A model generated the notes under the pieces. The model made no database searches. It was given only the letters and a program-made list of their open reading frames with translations, and was not told the origin of the DNA. Both the position numbers and the translations under genes were made by a program. Shown one piece after another: positions 51,709 through 62,200 of a stretch of 64,000 nt of DNA. Each line of letters begins with the position of its first letter. Position 1 is the first letter of the stretch. Origin of the DNA: Bacteroidales bacterium (GTDB taxonomy: Bacteria; Bacteroidota; Bacteroidia; Bacteroidales; UBA932); NCBI GenBank assembly GCA_017549145.1, contig JAFYVM010000020.1:124001-188000 (forward strand). The letters are read 5' to 3'.

Positions 51709-52308
51709 ATGGAATATATACTTATCATCATTTCAGCGATATTTGTAAATAATATCCTGCTTTCTCAGTTCTTGGGAATCTGTCCTTTCTTGGGCGTTTC
51801 AAATAAGTTGAGCACAGCAGCAGGTATGTCAATGGCCGTTTGCTTCGTCATTACACTTGCAACCGTGGTTACTTATCTTCTCAACTCGCTTTTGGCTTCA
51901 TTTGGCCTTGAGTTCCTTCAGACCATTTCATTCATCCTTGTGATCGCTGCCCTTGTACAGATGGTGGAAATCGTGTTGAAGAAGATCAGCCCATCACTTT
52001 ATTCTGCTCTCGGTATCTTCCTTCCGTTGATTACCACAAACTGCGCAGTTCTGGGTGTTGCTCTTACAGTAGTACAGAAGTCTTCTCCATTTGCAGCAGC
52101 TGAAAGCGGAATGTTCAACCTTGGTGAAGCTACAGTGTACGCATTTGCGACTTCACTTGGTTTCGGTCTTGCAATGGTTCTTTTCGCTGGTCTTCGTGAG
52201 CAGCTTGCCCTCAACAATGTGCCTAAGGCATTCAAGGGTATTCCAATCGCTCTCGTGACTGCAGGTATCCTTGCCATGGCATTCATGGGCTTCTCCGGAC
52301 TAGTATAA
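51709..52308 (+). CDS. rnfA: Rnf complex subunit RnfA
   Basis: RnfA has 199 residues, six hydrophobic helices, NILLSQFLGICPFLGVSNK near residue 15-33 with the membrane cysteine, and ITTNCAVLGVAL with a second cysteine. These cysteines pair with those of RnfE. It ends the rnf operon. A hairpin follows 38 bases later. Confidence 0.95.
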   Translation: MEYILIIISAIFVNNILLSQFLGICPFLGVSNKLSTAAGMSMAVCFVITLATVVTYLLNSLLASFGLEFLQTISFILVIAALVQMVEIVLKKISPSLYSALGIFLPLITTNCAVLGVALTVVQKSSPFAAAESGMFNLGEATVYAFATSLGFGLAMVLFAGLREQLALNNVPKAFKGIPIALVTAGILAMAFMGFSGLV

Positions 52309-52346
52309 ATGTAAAATACAACTGGCTGCTAGTCAGTGTGTTATAT

Positions 52347-52380
52347 AAAGTGCGTGCTCCCTTTTGGCGGCACGCACTTT
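52347..52380. terminator. Hairpin after rnfA
   Basis: An 11-bp perfect stem (AAAGTGCGTGC with its complement at 52370-52380) has a 12-base loop. Only three Ts follow before GCG, so it is a strong hairpin but a weak intrinsic terminator. It separates the rnf operon from the GH3 gene. Confidence 0.6.
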
Positions 52381-52412
52381 GCGTAAGTACCTGGCTGATA
52401 AATATATGTATT

Positions 52413-54662
52413 ATGCAGTCTAGAGTGTTTTTTACAATAGCGTTATGCGCGGCGTTGGTTTCTTGCTCAGGGGATAAGAGTGAGATGGACGCTTATATAG
52501 ATGACCTTATGAGCAAGATGACAGTTGAGGAGAAGATAGGTCAGATGAACCTTCCTGTTGCCGGGGATATTGTGACTGGTCAGGCAAAGAGCAGTAATAT
52601 TTCTGAGAGAATCAGAAAAGGTGAAGTAGGAGGGTTGTTTAATCTTAAGGGGGCAACAAAGATTGAGGAGGTTCAGCGTATAGCAGTTGAACAGTCCCGT
52701 CTTGGTATCCCTCTTTTGTTTGGAATGGACATCGTTCATGGATATGAGACAATGTTTCCTATTCCTCTTGGACTTTCTTGTTCATGGGATATGGAGGCTA
52801 TAGAACTTTCTGCGCGAATAGCAGCTCAGGAGGCTAGTGTTGATGGAATCTGTTGGACCTTCAGTCCTATGGTTGATGTTTCTCGTGATCCGAGATGGGG
52901 ACGCGTAAGCGAGGGCTCCGGTGAAGATCCGTATTTGGGAAGCAGGGTGGCCGAGGCAATGGTTCGAGGCTATCAAGGACCGATTCTCTCCTGTGTTAAG
53001 CATTTTGCTCTCTATGGAGCATCTGAGGCTGGAAGGGATTATAATACTGTGGATATGAGCAGAATCCGTATGTATAACGATTATTTCCCTCCTTATAAAG
53101 CAGCCGTAGATGCAGGAGTGGCTTCGGTTATGGCTTCGTTCAATGAGGTTGATGGCATACCTGCCACAGGAAATAAATGGCTGTTGACAGATGTGCTCCG
53201 AGAACAGTGGGGATTTCAAGGTTTTGTGGTTACAGATTATACTGGAATTGAGGAAATGATTGCCCACGGAGTCGGTGATTTTGAGTCTGTAAGTGTGCAG
53301 GCACTTGAGGCTGGCGTCGATATGGATATGGTCAGCGAGGGCTTTGTACAGAAGCTCAAGACTGCTCTTAAGAAAGGACTTGTGAGTATGAACGATATAG
53401 ACACGGCTTGCCGAAGAATCCTCGAGGCAAAATACAAGCTAGGTCTTTTTAGTGATCCATATAAATTCTGTAAGCCAGAAGAGGCTTCGCAAGTAGTCTA
53501 TTGTCAGGGATATAGGGATGTAGCGCGCAGAATTGCCTCCGAGAGTTTTGTCCTTCTAAAGAATGATGGTGTCCTACCTCTGAAGAAACAGGGTACTATA
53601 GGCCTCGTCGGTCCTCTTGCGGATACTCGCAGCAATATGCCCGGAACGTGGAGTGTGGCAGCTCGTCTGGATGTTCCGAAAACCATTCGTGAAGGTCTAG
53701 TGGAGGCAGTTGCAGGAAAGGCAATGGTCCTGTATGCAAAAGGCTCTAATCTGGTTTCTGATTATGATCTGGAGATGCGTTCGACTATGTTTGGACGCGA
53801 GCTAGGAAGGGATCATCGTACTGATAAACAGCTTCTTGATGAGGCTTTAGCTGTGGCTCGTAGCTCAGATGTCATCATAGCTGCTCTTGGCGAGTCCTCG
53901 GAAATGAGCGGAGAAAGTTCTTCCAGAACTGATATCTCAATTCCTGATGTGCAGCAGGAGTTGCTTAAGGCATTAGTTGCAACGGGAAAACCAATTGTGC
54001 TGTTGCTTTTCAACGGTAGGCCTTTGACCTTGAATTGGGAAGCAGAGAATGTCCCTGCAATCCTGGATGTGTGGTTTGGAGGAAGCGAAACTGCTGATGC
54101 CGTAGCTGATGTGCTTTTCGGAGAAGTCAATCCTTCCGGTAAGCTTACAATGACGTTCCCTAAGAATGTCGGTCAGATTCCTATTTACTATGCGGCTAAG
54201 AACACAGGACGTCCGCTTCAGGAGGGACGTTGGTTCGAGAAGTTTCGTTCAAATTACCTTGATGTGGATAATCAGCCGCTCTATCCGTTTGGATACGGAC
54301 TCTCCTATACTACATTCGAGTATGGTCCAGTTACTCTAAATGCAAAAGAAATTGAGGCCGGTGAGACTGTAATGGCTGAAGTCGTGGTCAGAAATACCGG
54401 TAAAGTAGCAGGAAAGGAAGTTGTGCAGATGTATATTCAGGATGCCGTGGGTTCTACGACACGTCCGGTGCGTGAGCTGAAAGGCTTCCAAAAAATCTAT
54501 CTGGAGCCAGGTGAGAGCAAGATTGTGTCATTTGAGATTACACCTGAATTGATGAGTCACTATAATTCAGAGCTTAAGTTTGTTGCAGAGCCCGGCGAGT
54601 TTATTATCTTTGTAGGAACGGATTCCGAAACACGGAACTCTTCATCGTTCAATTTAAGATAG
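52413..54662 (+). CDS. Glycoside hydrolase family 3 lipoprotein (beta-glucosidase type)
   Basis: The protein has 749 residues starting at the ATG at 52413 (MQSRVFFTIAL); the upstream frame crosses the rnf hairpin. A lipobox LVSC gives a lipidated Cys18. The GH3 N-terminal barrel has the nucleophile D275 in VVTDYTG, with RDPRWGRVSEGSGEDPYLGS and CVKHFALYG as substrate-binding marks. A C-terminal sandwich domain holds the acid/base region SGESSSRTD, and a fibronectin III-like domain ends the protein. It is BglX-like and releases glucose from beta-gluco-oligosaccharides. The CYTH gene begins 3 bp downstream. Confidence 0.88.
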   Translation: MQSRVFFTIALCAALVSCSGDKSEMDAYIDDLMSKMTVEEKIGQMNLPVAGDIVTGQAKSSNISERIRKGEVGGLFNLKGATKIEEVQRIAVEQSRLGIPLLFGMDIVHGYETMFPIPLGLSCSWDMEAIELSARIAAQEASVDGICWTFSPMVDVSRDPRWGRVSEGSGEDPYLGSRVAEAMVRGYQGPILSCVKHFALYGASEAGRDYNTVDMSRIRMYNDYFPPYKAAVDAGVASVMASFNEVDGIPATGNKWLLTDVLREQWGFQGFVVTDYTGIEEMIAHGVGDFESVSVQALEAGVDMDMVSEGFVQKLKTALKKGLVSMNDIDTACRRILEAKYKLGLFSDPYKFCKPEEASQVVYCQGYRDVARRIASESFVLLKNDGVLPLKKQGTIGLVGPLADTRSNMPGTWSVAARLDVPKTIREGLVEAVAGKAMVLYAKGSNLVSDYDLEMRSTMFGRELGRDHRTDKQLLDEALAVARSSDVIIAALGESSEMSGESSSRTDISIPDVQQELLKALVATGKPIVLLLFNGRPLTLNWEAENVPAILDVWFGGSETADAVADVLFGEVNPSGKLTMTFPKNVGQIPIYYAAKNTGRPLQEGRWFEKFRSNYLDVDNQPLYPFGYGLSYTTFEYGPVTLNAKEIEAGETVMAEVVVRNTGKVAGKEVVQMYIQDAVGSTTRPVRELKGFQKIYLEPGESKIVSFEITPELMSHYNSELKFVAEPGEFIIFVGTDSETRNSSSFNLR

Positions 54663-54665
54663 AAC

Positions 54666-55133
54666 ATGGCACAGGAAATAGAAAGAAAGTTCTTGGTTGC
54701 AGGTGACTTCAAGCAGTATGCAAGGAAGTCGGAACATATAGTCCAGGGGTATCTGAACTCTACTCCGGAGCGTACCGTGCGTGTGCGCATAAAAGGCGAT
54801 AAGGGCTATATGACAGTTAAAGGTATCAGTTCGCAGAGTGGGGTAAGCCGTTTTGAGTGGGAGAAGGAAATTCCTGTAAATGAGGCGAGGGAACTGATCA
54901 ATATCTGTGAACCAGGAGTAATTGACAAAGTCCGCCATCTTGTTGATGTAGGGGAGCATATATTTGAGGTGGATGAGTTCTATGGGGATAATGAGGGGCT
55001 GGTTCTGGCTGAGATAGAACTCTCAACTGAGGAGGAAGAATTTGCAAAGCCTGATTGGCTAGGTGAGGAAGTGACAGGAGATATCAGGTATTACAATTCC
55101 ATGCTAATGAAAAATCCTTATAAGGGTTGGTAA
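54666..55133 (+). CDS. CYTH domain protein (class IV adenylate cyclase / tripolyphosphatase fold)
   Basis: The protein has 155 residues and one CYTH domain. It begins with the signature EIERKFLV (ExExK). The other charged strand residues follow: RTVRVRIKGDKGYMTVKG (R and K pairs), FEWEKEIP, and LAEIELSTEEE. These line the tunnel that binds triphosphates and divalent metals. Bacterial members of this small size are usually inorganic tripolyphosphatases or of unknown activity. It lies between GH3 and the regulator gene with short gaps (3 and 14 bp), an odd place for such a protein. Confidence 0.87.
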   Translation: MAQEIERKFLVAGDFKQYARKSEHIVQGYLNSTPERTVRVRIKGDKGYMTVKGISSQSGVSRFEWEKEIPVNEARELINICEPGVIDKVRHLVDVGEHIFEVDEFYGDNEGLVLAEIELSTEEEEFAKPDWLGEEVTGDIRYYNSMLMKNPYKGW

Positions 55134-55147
55134 AACTTAAATTATCT

Positions 55148-57919
55148 ATGAAAAAGATCTGCGCGAGATTATTGCTTGCGGCCTTGTCGTTATTGTTTGG
55201 CATTCAGACATTTGCTTTGGATGTCAATGATTTTACGTTTAAGCATCTGACTCATTCTGATGGTCTTTGCAGTCAGCGAATCTATTCAATCAAGCAGACT
55301 GCTGATGGCGCTCTCTGGTGGGCAGCCAAGAATTGTGTCGAGCGTTACAATGGCGTGGATGTGAAGTGCTATAAGCTAAACGCTCCTGAAGGTGTGAGTT
55401 TTCAGGCAGGACGTTATCTGAAGCTATGGCTATCTGCCGATGGAGTTCTATATGCTTTTGATAATAAAGGTGAGATCTTCGAATATAGCTCTCTCAAGAA
55501 CGCATTTTCTTTAAAAATAGATCTTCGAACCATTATGGGTTCGGAGATGATTCTTAATGATATCCACATTTTCGGTAATACGATATTCCTGGCGACTGAA
55601 GCAGGTGTATATACTCTTGATGGTCAGCAGCTCACCCCCGTGAAGGAGGGAGTTGTTGCAAATGCTTTGGTTGCAGTAGGGGATAAGGTTTATATCTGTA
55701 CTGTGGAGGGCGTCTTTGAGTTTCAGCCTTCTATAGGTGTGAACTCTCTGAAGGCCATAGTTACAGGAAATGTTGTGAGTGGATTCTATGATGAACATAA
55801 TGGCTGCCTGTGGCTCGGATGTTTTACAGAAGGTGTCAAGGTGGTGAGTTTTGCTAAGAATGGTAAGGTGTCTTCTGTTGAATCTGTCGTTTCTACTGAC
55901 ATAGATATTAAGAATCCAGTAAGAAGCATAGCAATCTGTAATGATGAAACCATGCTATTGGGTATAGATGGTATGGGAGTATATAAGGCGTCGAGAAAAG
56001 CTGGAGAGTCCGGAAATTTTTATGCTGAGCCTCTTTTTGATGCTAACAATGGTCAGAGGGGAGTCCTTGGCGGCAACGGAGTGTATTCTGTTATCTGTGA
56101 TTGCTGGGGAAATATAGTTGTCGGGTCATATTCTGGTGGTATAGATGTCGCGCACCCTGTCGGAATGGCTTCCAAAATATTCCGTCACCAGCATAATAAT
56201 CAGCAGTCCATCCTCAATAACCATGTAAATACTGTCATTCAGACTCCGGATGGACGCTTGGTCATGGGAACAGATAATGGAGTAAGTGTTTATGATGAGA
56301 AGAATAATTCATGGGTGCACTCCTCTAATGGATCCGTGGTTATTGATCTTTGTGTTCTTGATAATGGTACTTTAACGGCTGCGACATATGGTGGAGGAGT
56401 ACTTGAAATCATGCCTGACGGTCGAGCAAAACAGATATATAGTGTAAGGAATGGTGTCCTGAAGGATGACTATGTCTATTGTATTTATGAGGATAGAGAT
56501 AATGGACTTTGGATGGGATGTCTTGATGGCCCGTTAGTATATAAGAATAAGTCTGGTCTTAAGTACTTTGATCTGCATAACGTGAAGGATATCTTGCAAC
56601 TTCCTGATGGTAATGTTGCTGTCGGTACTGTTAATGGCTTGTTTGTGATTACACCGAACACAGGTGAAATCGAGGAATTCAACTATTCTCCTGCTGGAGC
56701 TCAGGATGTGAGCAGGTATGTGTGTGCACTCTATCTTCAAGGAGACAAGTTGTGGATTGGAACTGATGGCGGAGGTGTATATGTGGCAGATATGAAGGTG
56801 CCGGAGGATAGAAGACAGATTCTGCTGTCCAATGGACTGCCATCCAACACAATATCCAGCATTTGCGAGGATATGTATGGAAGAATTCTGATTGCAACTG
56901 ATTATGGCCTTGCTTATGTGGATACAGATTATCCGGATAAGGTAATCAATGTCAATTATGGATATGACATCGATTGTGAGTATGTAGGAAGTGCTGTCGC
57001 GAAACTCTCGGATGGACGTATCCTATATGGAACGACTACAGGTGCACTTATAATCAATCCGGATAGTCTGAAGGAGCTGGATTATGCTGCAAATCTTAAT
57101 GTTATCGGCGTAAGGTATGATGTTGACGGAGGTGGTTCTGTTCAGGAGGAGAGTGTGGCTATACAGAACGGTAGAATAGATTTGTCGTATGATAACAGCA
57201 CTTTCGATCTTTGTTTTGAGTGCATAAATCTGAGCAATCAGAATGATATCGCCTATTGTTATAAGATTGAAGATGAGGAATGGAGCGAACATAGCTCTAT
57301 TCAGCATATTCGATTCATCAACATGAAGCCTGGCGAATATAACTTGACACTCAGGTGCGTAAGCAACAGTTGTGGTGTTGTCCTTGATGAGGAGGTCATA
57401 ACTATTCGAGTGGCGCACCCATGGTGGAGTTCATGGTGGATGTGGGTGATATATTCTTTAATCATCATATTGGCTTTCTATGGCTCGTGGTATTTCTATC
57501 GACTCCATACGCAGTATATGCATCTGGTGGTAAATAACCCTAAATTGTTTACCTTGCCAGTGCCTATCAGACGTGCAGAAAAGCAAGCTGCAGCAGAAAA
57601 GGCTGATGATGGAAAGGATTTCGTGGAGAAAGCGACTAATCTGATTGTTCAATACTTGTCTGATTCTGACTTTAATATAGATAGACTCTGTCGCGAAATG
57701 GCCATGAGCCGAACAATGTTCTATTTGAAGCTGAAGACTTATACCGGTAAATCTCCTCAGGATTTTATCAGAGTTATCCGTCTCGAAAGAGCTGCCGCAT
57801 TACTCCGTTCCGGTACATCTGTAGCCGATGCTGCAGCTATGACTGGCTTTGATAACGCTAAGTATTTCAGTACTGTCTTCAAGAAGTATTTTGGGGTATC
57901 CCCGTCTAAGTGTAGATAG
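55148..57919 (+). CDS. Membrane propeller / Y_Y_Y / AraC-type regulator without kinase domain
   Basis: The protein has 923 residues from the ATG at 55148; a signal peptide (about 1-23) opens it. Up to about residue 660 lies a two-component-regulator propeller (repeats such as GALWWAAKN, GLWMGCLDG and KLWIGTDGGGVY). A Y_Y_Y immunoglobulin-like domain follows, then one membrane helix at about 762-785. After a 40-residue linker comes an AraC helix-turn-helix (about 825-923, MSRTMFYLKLK...GFDNAKYFSTVFKKYFGVSP). The histidine kinase and receiver domains of hybrid two-component sensors are missing, so the signal must pass directly from periplasm to DNA. It probably controls the GH5-SusCD genes downstream. 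Confidence 0.87.
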   Translation: MKKICARLLLAALSLLFGIQTFALDVNDFTFKHLTHSDGLCSQRIYSIKQTADGALWWAAKNCVERYNGVDVKCYKLNAPEGVSFQAGRYLKLWLSADGVLYAFDNKGEIFEYSSLKNAFSLKIDLRTIMGSEMILNDIHIFGNTIFLATEAGVYTLDGQQLTPVKEGVVANALVAVGDKVYICTVEGVFEFQPSIGVNSLKAIVTGNVVSGFYDEHNGCLWLGCFTEGVKVVSFAKNGKVSSVESVVSTDIDIKNPVRSIAICNDETMLLGIDGMGVYKASRKAGESGNFYAEPLFDANNGQRGVLGGNGVYSVICDCWGNIVVGSYSGGIDVAHPVGMASKIFRHQHNNQQSILNNHVNTVIQTPDGRLVMGTDNGVSVYDEKNNSWVHSSNGSVVIDLCVLDNGTLTAATYGGGVLEIMPDGRAKQIYSVRNGVLKDDYVYCIYEDRDNGLWMGCLDGPLVYKNKSGLKYFDLHNVKDILQLPDGNVAVGTVNGLFVITPNTGEIEEFNYSPAGAQDVSRYVCALYLQGDKLWIGTDGGGVYVADMKVPEDRRQILLSNGLPSNTISSICEDMYGRILIATDYGLAYVDTDYPDKVINVNYGYDIDCEYVGSAVAKLSDGRILYGTTTGALIINPDSLKELDYAANLNVIGVRYDVDGGGSVQEESVAIQNGRIDLSYDNSTFDLCFECINLSNQNDIAYCYKIEDEEWSEHSSIQHIRFINMKPGEYNLTLRCVSNSCGVVLDEEVITIRVAHPWWSSWWMWVIYSLIIILAFYGSWYFYRLHTQYMHLVVNNPKLFTLPVPIRRAEKQAAAEKADDGKDFVEKATNLIVQYLSDSDFNIDRLCREMAMSRTMFYLKLKTYTGKSPQDFIRVIRLERAAALLRSGTSVADAAAMTGFDNAKYFSTVFKKYFGVSPSKCR

Positions 57920-57927
57920 GACTGCAA

Positions 57928-57977
57928 GGTTTCAAATCTGTTAATGGTTTCAATTCTGATATGTCAGTTTTGAAACC
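57928..57977. promoter_or_regulatory. Candidate operator: three copies of a 13-bp motif
   Basis: GGTTTCAAATCTG (57928-57940) and GGTTTCAATTCTG (57946-57958) are direct repeats 18 bp apart. GGTTTCAAAACTG is read on the other strand at 57965-57977. The second and third copies also form an 11-bp inverted repeat (57943-57980). The cluster sits between the AraC-type regulator gene and GH5, where its binding site would be expected. No TAnnTTTG box is seen downstream, as is common for activator-dependent promoters. Confidence 0.45.
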
Positions 57978-58053
57978 ATTATTGTTTTGGCTCAAACCTG
58001 GAAAAATGTCTGTTTTGCTAAATTGGCAAAGCTAACCACAGAATAACACGGAT

Positions 58054-59253
58054 ATGAAACTGAAACATGCGTTTATGGCCGTATTGGCAGTGTTTGTACA
58101 GGCTTGCGCCCCTGGTGATATGACACCTTCAAACACATGTGCCGCTCAAATCACAGCAAAACAGTGGAATAAAGAGATCAAAGCCGGTTGGAATCTTGGT
58201 AATCAGCTCGAGTGTGGAGCTAAAGGTGTGGATGGAGAGTCTGTGCAGATTTCAAATCCTTCAGGATCTATCACGGCTGAAACAGCCTGGGGCAATCCGA
58301 TTGTGACTAAGAAGACAATCAAGGGAGTTAAGGATGCAGGTTTTGATGCTATACGTATTCCGATCCGTTGGCAACATCACATCACAAATGCACAGGCAAT
58401 GAGTGTAGACCGTGCATGGATGGACAGAGTGAAGGAAATCGTGGACTGGTGTCTGGAGTATGATATGAAGGTCATCATCAATACTCACCATGATAAGTGG
58501 CTTGAGAGTCGTCCGTTGAATCAGTATAAGGAAGAGACTTGCCAGAAGCTGGCCCTTTTGTGGTTGAATATCGCCAGCGAGTTCGCTTCTTATGACTATC
58601 GTCTTGCATTTGCTGGTACAAATGAGGTTCACGAACCTGATAATTGGGGCAAACCTACAGCCGAGAATCTCGCAGTTCAGAACGCATTCAATCAGACATT
58701 TGTCGATATCGTCCGTTCTACAGGAGGAAATAATCTGAAACGTCATCTCATCGTACAGACATATGTCTGCAATCCAGAGTTTGGTCTGTATAATAATGAT
58801 TTCATCATCCCGACAGATATTGAAGGTAATGGAAACGACTACATGAGTGTCGAGTTCCATTATTATACTCCGTGGGACTACTGCGGAGAGGGAAAACGTT
58901 ATTTCTGGGGTGCGCCTTACAAGGAGTACGGCGGATCAGAAATGGATGAACTGAATATGGAGTCCTTGTTTGACAAAGTGGAAAAAACATGGGGCTCAAA
59001 GGGTTTAGGTATAGTTATCGGTGAGTGGGGCGTCACTGACCACTACAAGGCTGACCAAATGGACCTTGGACGTCAGAATATCTCATATTATTGTAACTAT
59101 TTGACATCTCTTGCCCGACGATACGGCTATTCTACTTTCGTTTGGGATAATAATTACTTTGGTAACGGCGCTGATAAATTCGGAATTCTCGACCGCCGTA
59201 AAAACATGAATCCGACAGCACAATGGATGCTTAAAGGAATCTTCTCGAAATAA
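58054..59253 (+). CDS. Glycoside hydrolase family 5 lipoprotein (endoglucanase type)
   Basis: The protein has 399 residues. The lipobox VQAC gives Cys18, so it is probably displayed on the outer membrane. Family 5 marks are AGWNLGNQLE at the barrel start, FDAIRIPIRW, INTHHDKW, the acid/base E191 in AGTNEVHE, HYYTPWDY and the nucleophile E324 in IGEWG. The sequence resembles subfamily 4 (xyloglucanase, mixed-linkage glucanase, cellulase) in TVRSTGGNN-like and GEWG parts, but this is tentative. The usual NEP reads NEV here. It is followed 42 bp later by susC. Confidence 0.87.
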   Translation: MKLKHAFMAVLAVFVQACAPGDMTPSNTCAAQITAKQWNKEIKAGWNLGNQLECGAKGVDGESVQISNPSGSITAETAWGNPIVTKKTIKGVKDAGFDAIRIPIRWQHHITNAQAMSVDRAWMDRVKEIVDWCLEYDMKVIINTHHDKWLESRPLNQYKEETCQKLALLWLNIASEFASYDYRLAFAGTNEVHEPDNWGKPTAENLAVQNAFNQTFVDIVRSTGGNNLKRHLIVQTYVCNPEFGLYNNDFIIPTDIEGNGNDYMSVEFHYYTPWDYCGEGKRYFWGAPYKEYGGSEMDELNMESLFDKVEKTWGSKGLGIVIGEWGVTDHYKADQMDLGRQNISYYCNYLTSLARRYGYSTFVWDNNYFGNGADKFGILDRRKNMNPTAQWMLKGIFSK

Positions 59254-59295
59254 CTAATACCAATTAAATAACACAAACCTATAATCATTTGAATT

Positions 59296-62200
59296 ATGGA
59301 ACGAAACTATCACAAAATGATCTGTGTGATTGCTTTGTTGGCATCTATGCTGGCAGCAGGCATACAGTCGGCATCGGCTACGGAAGCAGCTGGTGTCTCA
59401 GCGGTCGAGCAGACTGCTAAGGTTTACGGTACCGTAACAGATGCAACAGGTCCGGTTGCAGGTGCTGCCCTTCAGGCGATTGGCAGTAACGCAGGAACTG
59501 TTACAGATGAGAACGGTAAGTTTGAACTGGACGTTGAGCCGGGAACACTTCTTCTGGTATCATGTCTTGGTTACAAGGACATCAATGTGGTAGCTGCACC
59601 GGGAATGCAGGTTGTCCTTACAGAAGACACAACAGCACTTGACGAAGTCGTTGTGACTGCACTAGGTATCAAGAGAGACCGTAAGGCTCTAGGTTATGCT
59701 CTCAGTGAAGTTAAGGGTGAAGAACTTACAAAGGCAAAGGAGCCTAATGTAATCAACTCTCTCGCTGGTAAGGTAGCAGGTCTTATTATCAACGAGACTG
59801 CCGGTGGCCCTTCAGGTTCGACACGAGTTCTTCTTCGTGGTAACACTGAGATGACAGGAAATAACCAGCCTCTTTATGTGATTGATGGCGTTCCATTGGA
59901 TAACACAAACTTCGGTAGCGCCGGCCTTGCAGGTGGCTACGACCTCGGAGATGGTATTTCAGCAATCAATCCTGATGATATCGAGAACATGACAGTTCTT
60001 AAGGGTCCTGCGGCATCTGCACTTTATGGTAGCCGTGCTTCTCACGGTGTGATCCTCATCACTACAAAGAAAGCTGATAAGGAGAAATTCACTATCGAGT
60101 ACAACGGTTCGTTCACTCTCGACTCTCAGCTTGCCAAGTGGGATAATATCCAGCAGGTTTACGGTATGGGTTACAATGGAGACTACACTAGAGATGCTAG
60201 CTCAGGTACTAATATGAGCTGGGGTCCTAAGGCTGATAACTTCGATGTAACTTATTTCGATGGCGATACTCGTCCATTCTATATGTATAAGGATAATACT
60301 TCAGGATTCTTCCGCCTTGGAGGTACAATGCAGAACTCTCTTATCCTTTCTACTCACACTGGTAAGACAGGTGTACGTTTCTCATTCACAGATATGCGTA
60401 ATCGCGATATCCTTCCGAATACAAACATGAGTCGTGATAACTTCAATCTTCGCGTGAATACATCAATGGGTCAGTTTGATCTTGATTTCACAGCAAACTA
60501 CACTCGCGAGGATGTAAAGAACCGTCCAGCTCTTGGTGATTCACAGAGTAACGTAGGAAAGAACCTTATGACTCTTGCCGGTACCTACAATCAGTCATGG
60601 CTCCAGAATTATGAGAATGCCGATGGTACTTATGCTAACTGGAACGGACTTGATCAGTACAACAAGAACCCATATTGGGACCTTTATAAGAACAGAAATA
60701 CTACAGCAAAGGACGTTTTCCGTCTTTCAGGCCGTGTGACATGGAATGCAACACCTCATTTCAAGGTTCAGGGAACAATCGGTACAGACATGAACAAGAT
60801 GTCTTTCGAGGAAATGACATATCGTACAACTCCTGGTGCTGCAGCAGGTAAGATGGAGAGCCAGATCTTCAACAACAGAACTCTCAATGCAGAACTCCTT
60901 GCAATCTACAACAATAATTGGGGTGAGTGGAATTTCACTGCAACAGCTGGTGGTAACATCTATAATGTAAACAACCTTACAACATCATTCTCTGGTCTTG
61001 AGCAGCAGATGGACGATGTTTACAATATCATGAACTACGCAGAGCAGAGCGTTCAGCAGAGTACATACAGAAAGCAGATCAACTCTCTCTTCGCAAGTGC
61101 AAGCGTAGGATTCCGTCGTACATATTATCTTGAGGCAACAGTTCGTGGCGACCAGTCATCAACTCTTCCTGTACAGAATAATATATATGTATATCCTTCA
61201 GTTTCTGCGAGCTGGGTGTTCTCAGAGTATCTCCAGAACAAGAATATCCTTTCATATGGTAAGTTGAGAGCATCTTGGGCTCAGGTAGGTAGTGACACTG
61301 ACCCATATCAGCTCGCTCTTAACTATGGTACAGCAAAATATGCTTATCCTGGTGCTGTTATCGGTATGATCAACAATAGCATACAGCCAAACTTCGATCT
61401 TAAACCGACAATGACATCTTCGTATGAGCTCGGTATCGAGATGAAGTTCCTCAATGGACGAGTAGGTATCGATGCTACATACTATGATCAGGATTCACGT
61501 AATCAGATCATCAGCCTTGCTTCATCTTCAACTTCAGGTTATTCTGCTCGCCTTGTCAATGCCGGTGAGATTCAGAACAGAGGAGTTGAGGTTGCTATCA
61601 ATGGTAGAGCAGTTCAGGCAGGTGACTTTGCTTGGGATCTCGGAGTAAACTTCGCTAAGAACTCTAACAAGGTTATCTCTCTCGTTGACGATATGGACTA
61701 CTTCGAACTTGAGAAGGCAACATGGTGCGGTGTTTCAGTAGGAGCAGAAGTTGGAGAGGACTTCGGTTCTATCATCGGTAAGGACTTCCTCCGCACAGAA
61801 GACGGTCAGGCTATCATTGACCCTGAAACAGGTCTTCCTAAGGTTGACGAGGAGACAAAGACTCTCGGAAATGCTTCTTGGGACTGGACAGGTGGTTTCT
61901 ACACTACTTTCACTTACAAGAACTTCCGCCTTTCTGCAGGATTTGACGTGAAGGTTGGTGCAGACCTTTACTCAATGTCAATGAGATCAGCTTACCAGAC
62001 TGGTAAGGCAATGGAAACTCTTGAGGGTCGTGAGGCATGGTACATTTCAGAGGATGCTCGTGAGGCTGCAGGTATGACACTTGAGGCTTGGAGAGAGTCT
62101 GGAAATATGAAAGGATTCATCGCTCCGGGAGTCATTGACAACGGTGACGGTACTTTCAGACCAAATGATATTCCTGTCAACCCAGAGAATTACTGGAAAT

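Noticed and set aside
52338..52412. N-terminal extension of the GH3 protein
   Set aside because: It reads through the rnf hairpin and would bury the signal peptide and lipobox.
57943..57980. The 11-bp inverted repeat as an intrinsic terminator of the regulator gene
   Set aside because: The loop is 16 bases and no proper T-run follows; the motif copies fit an operator better, although termination cannot be fully excluded.
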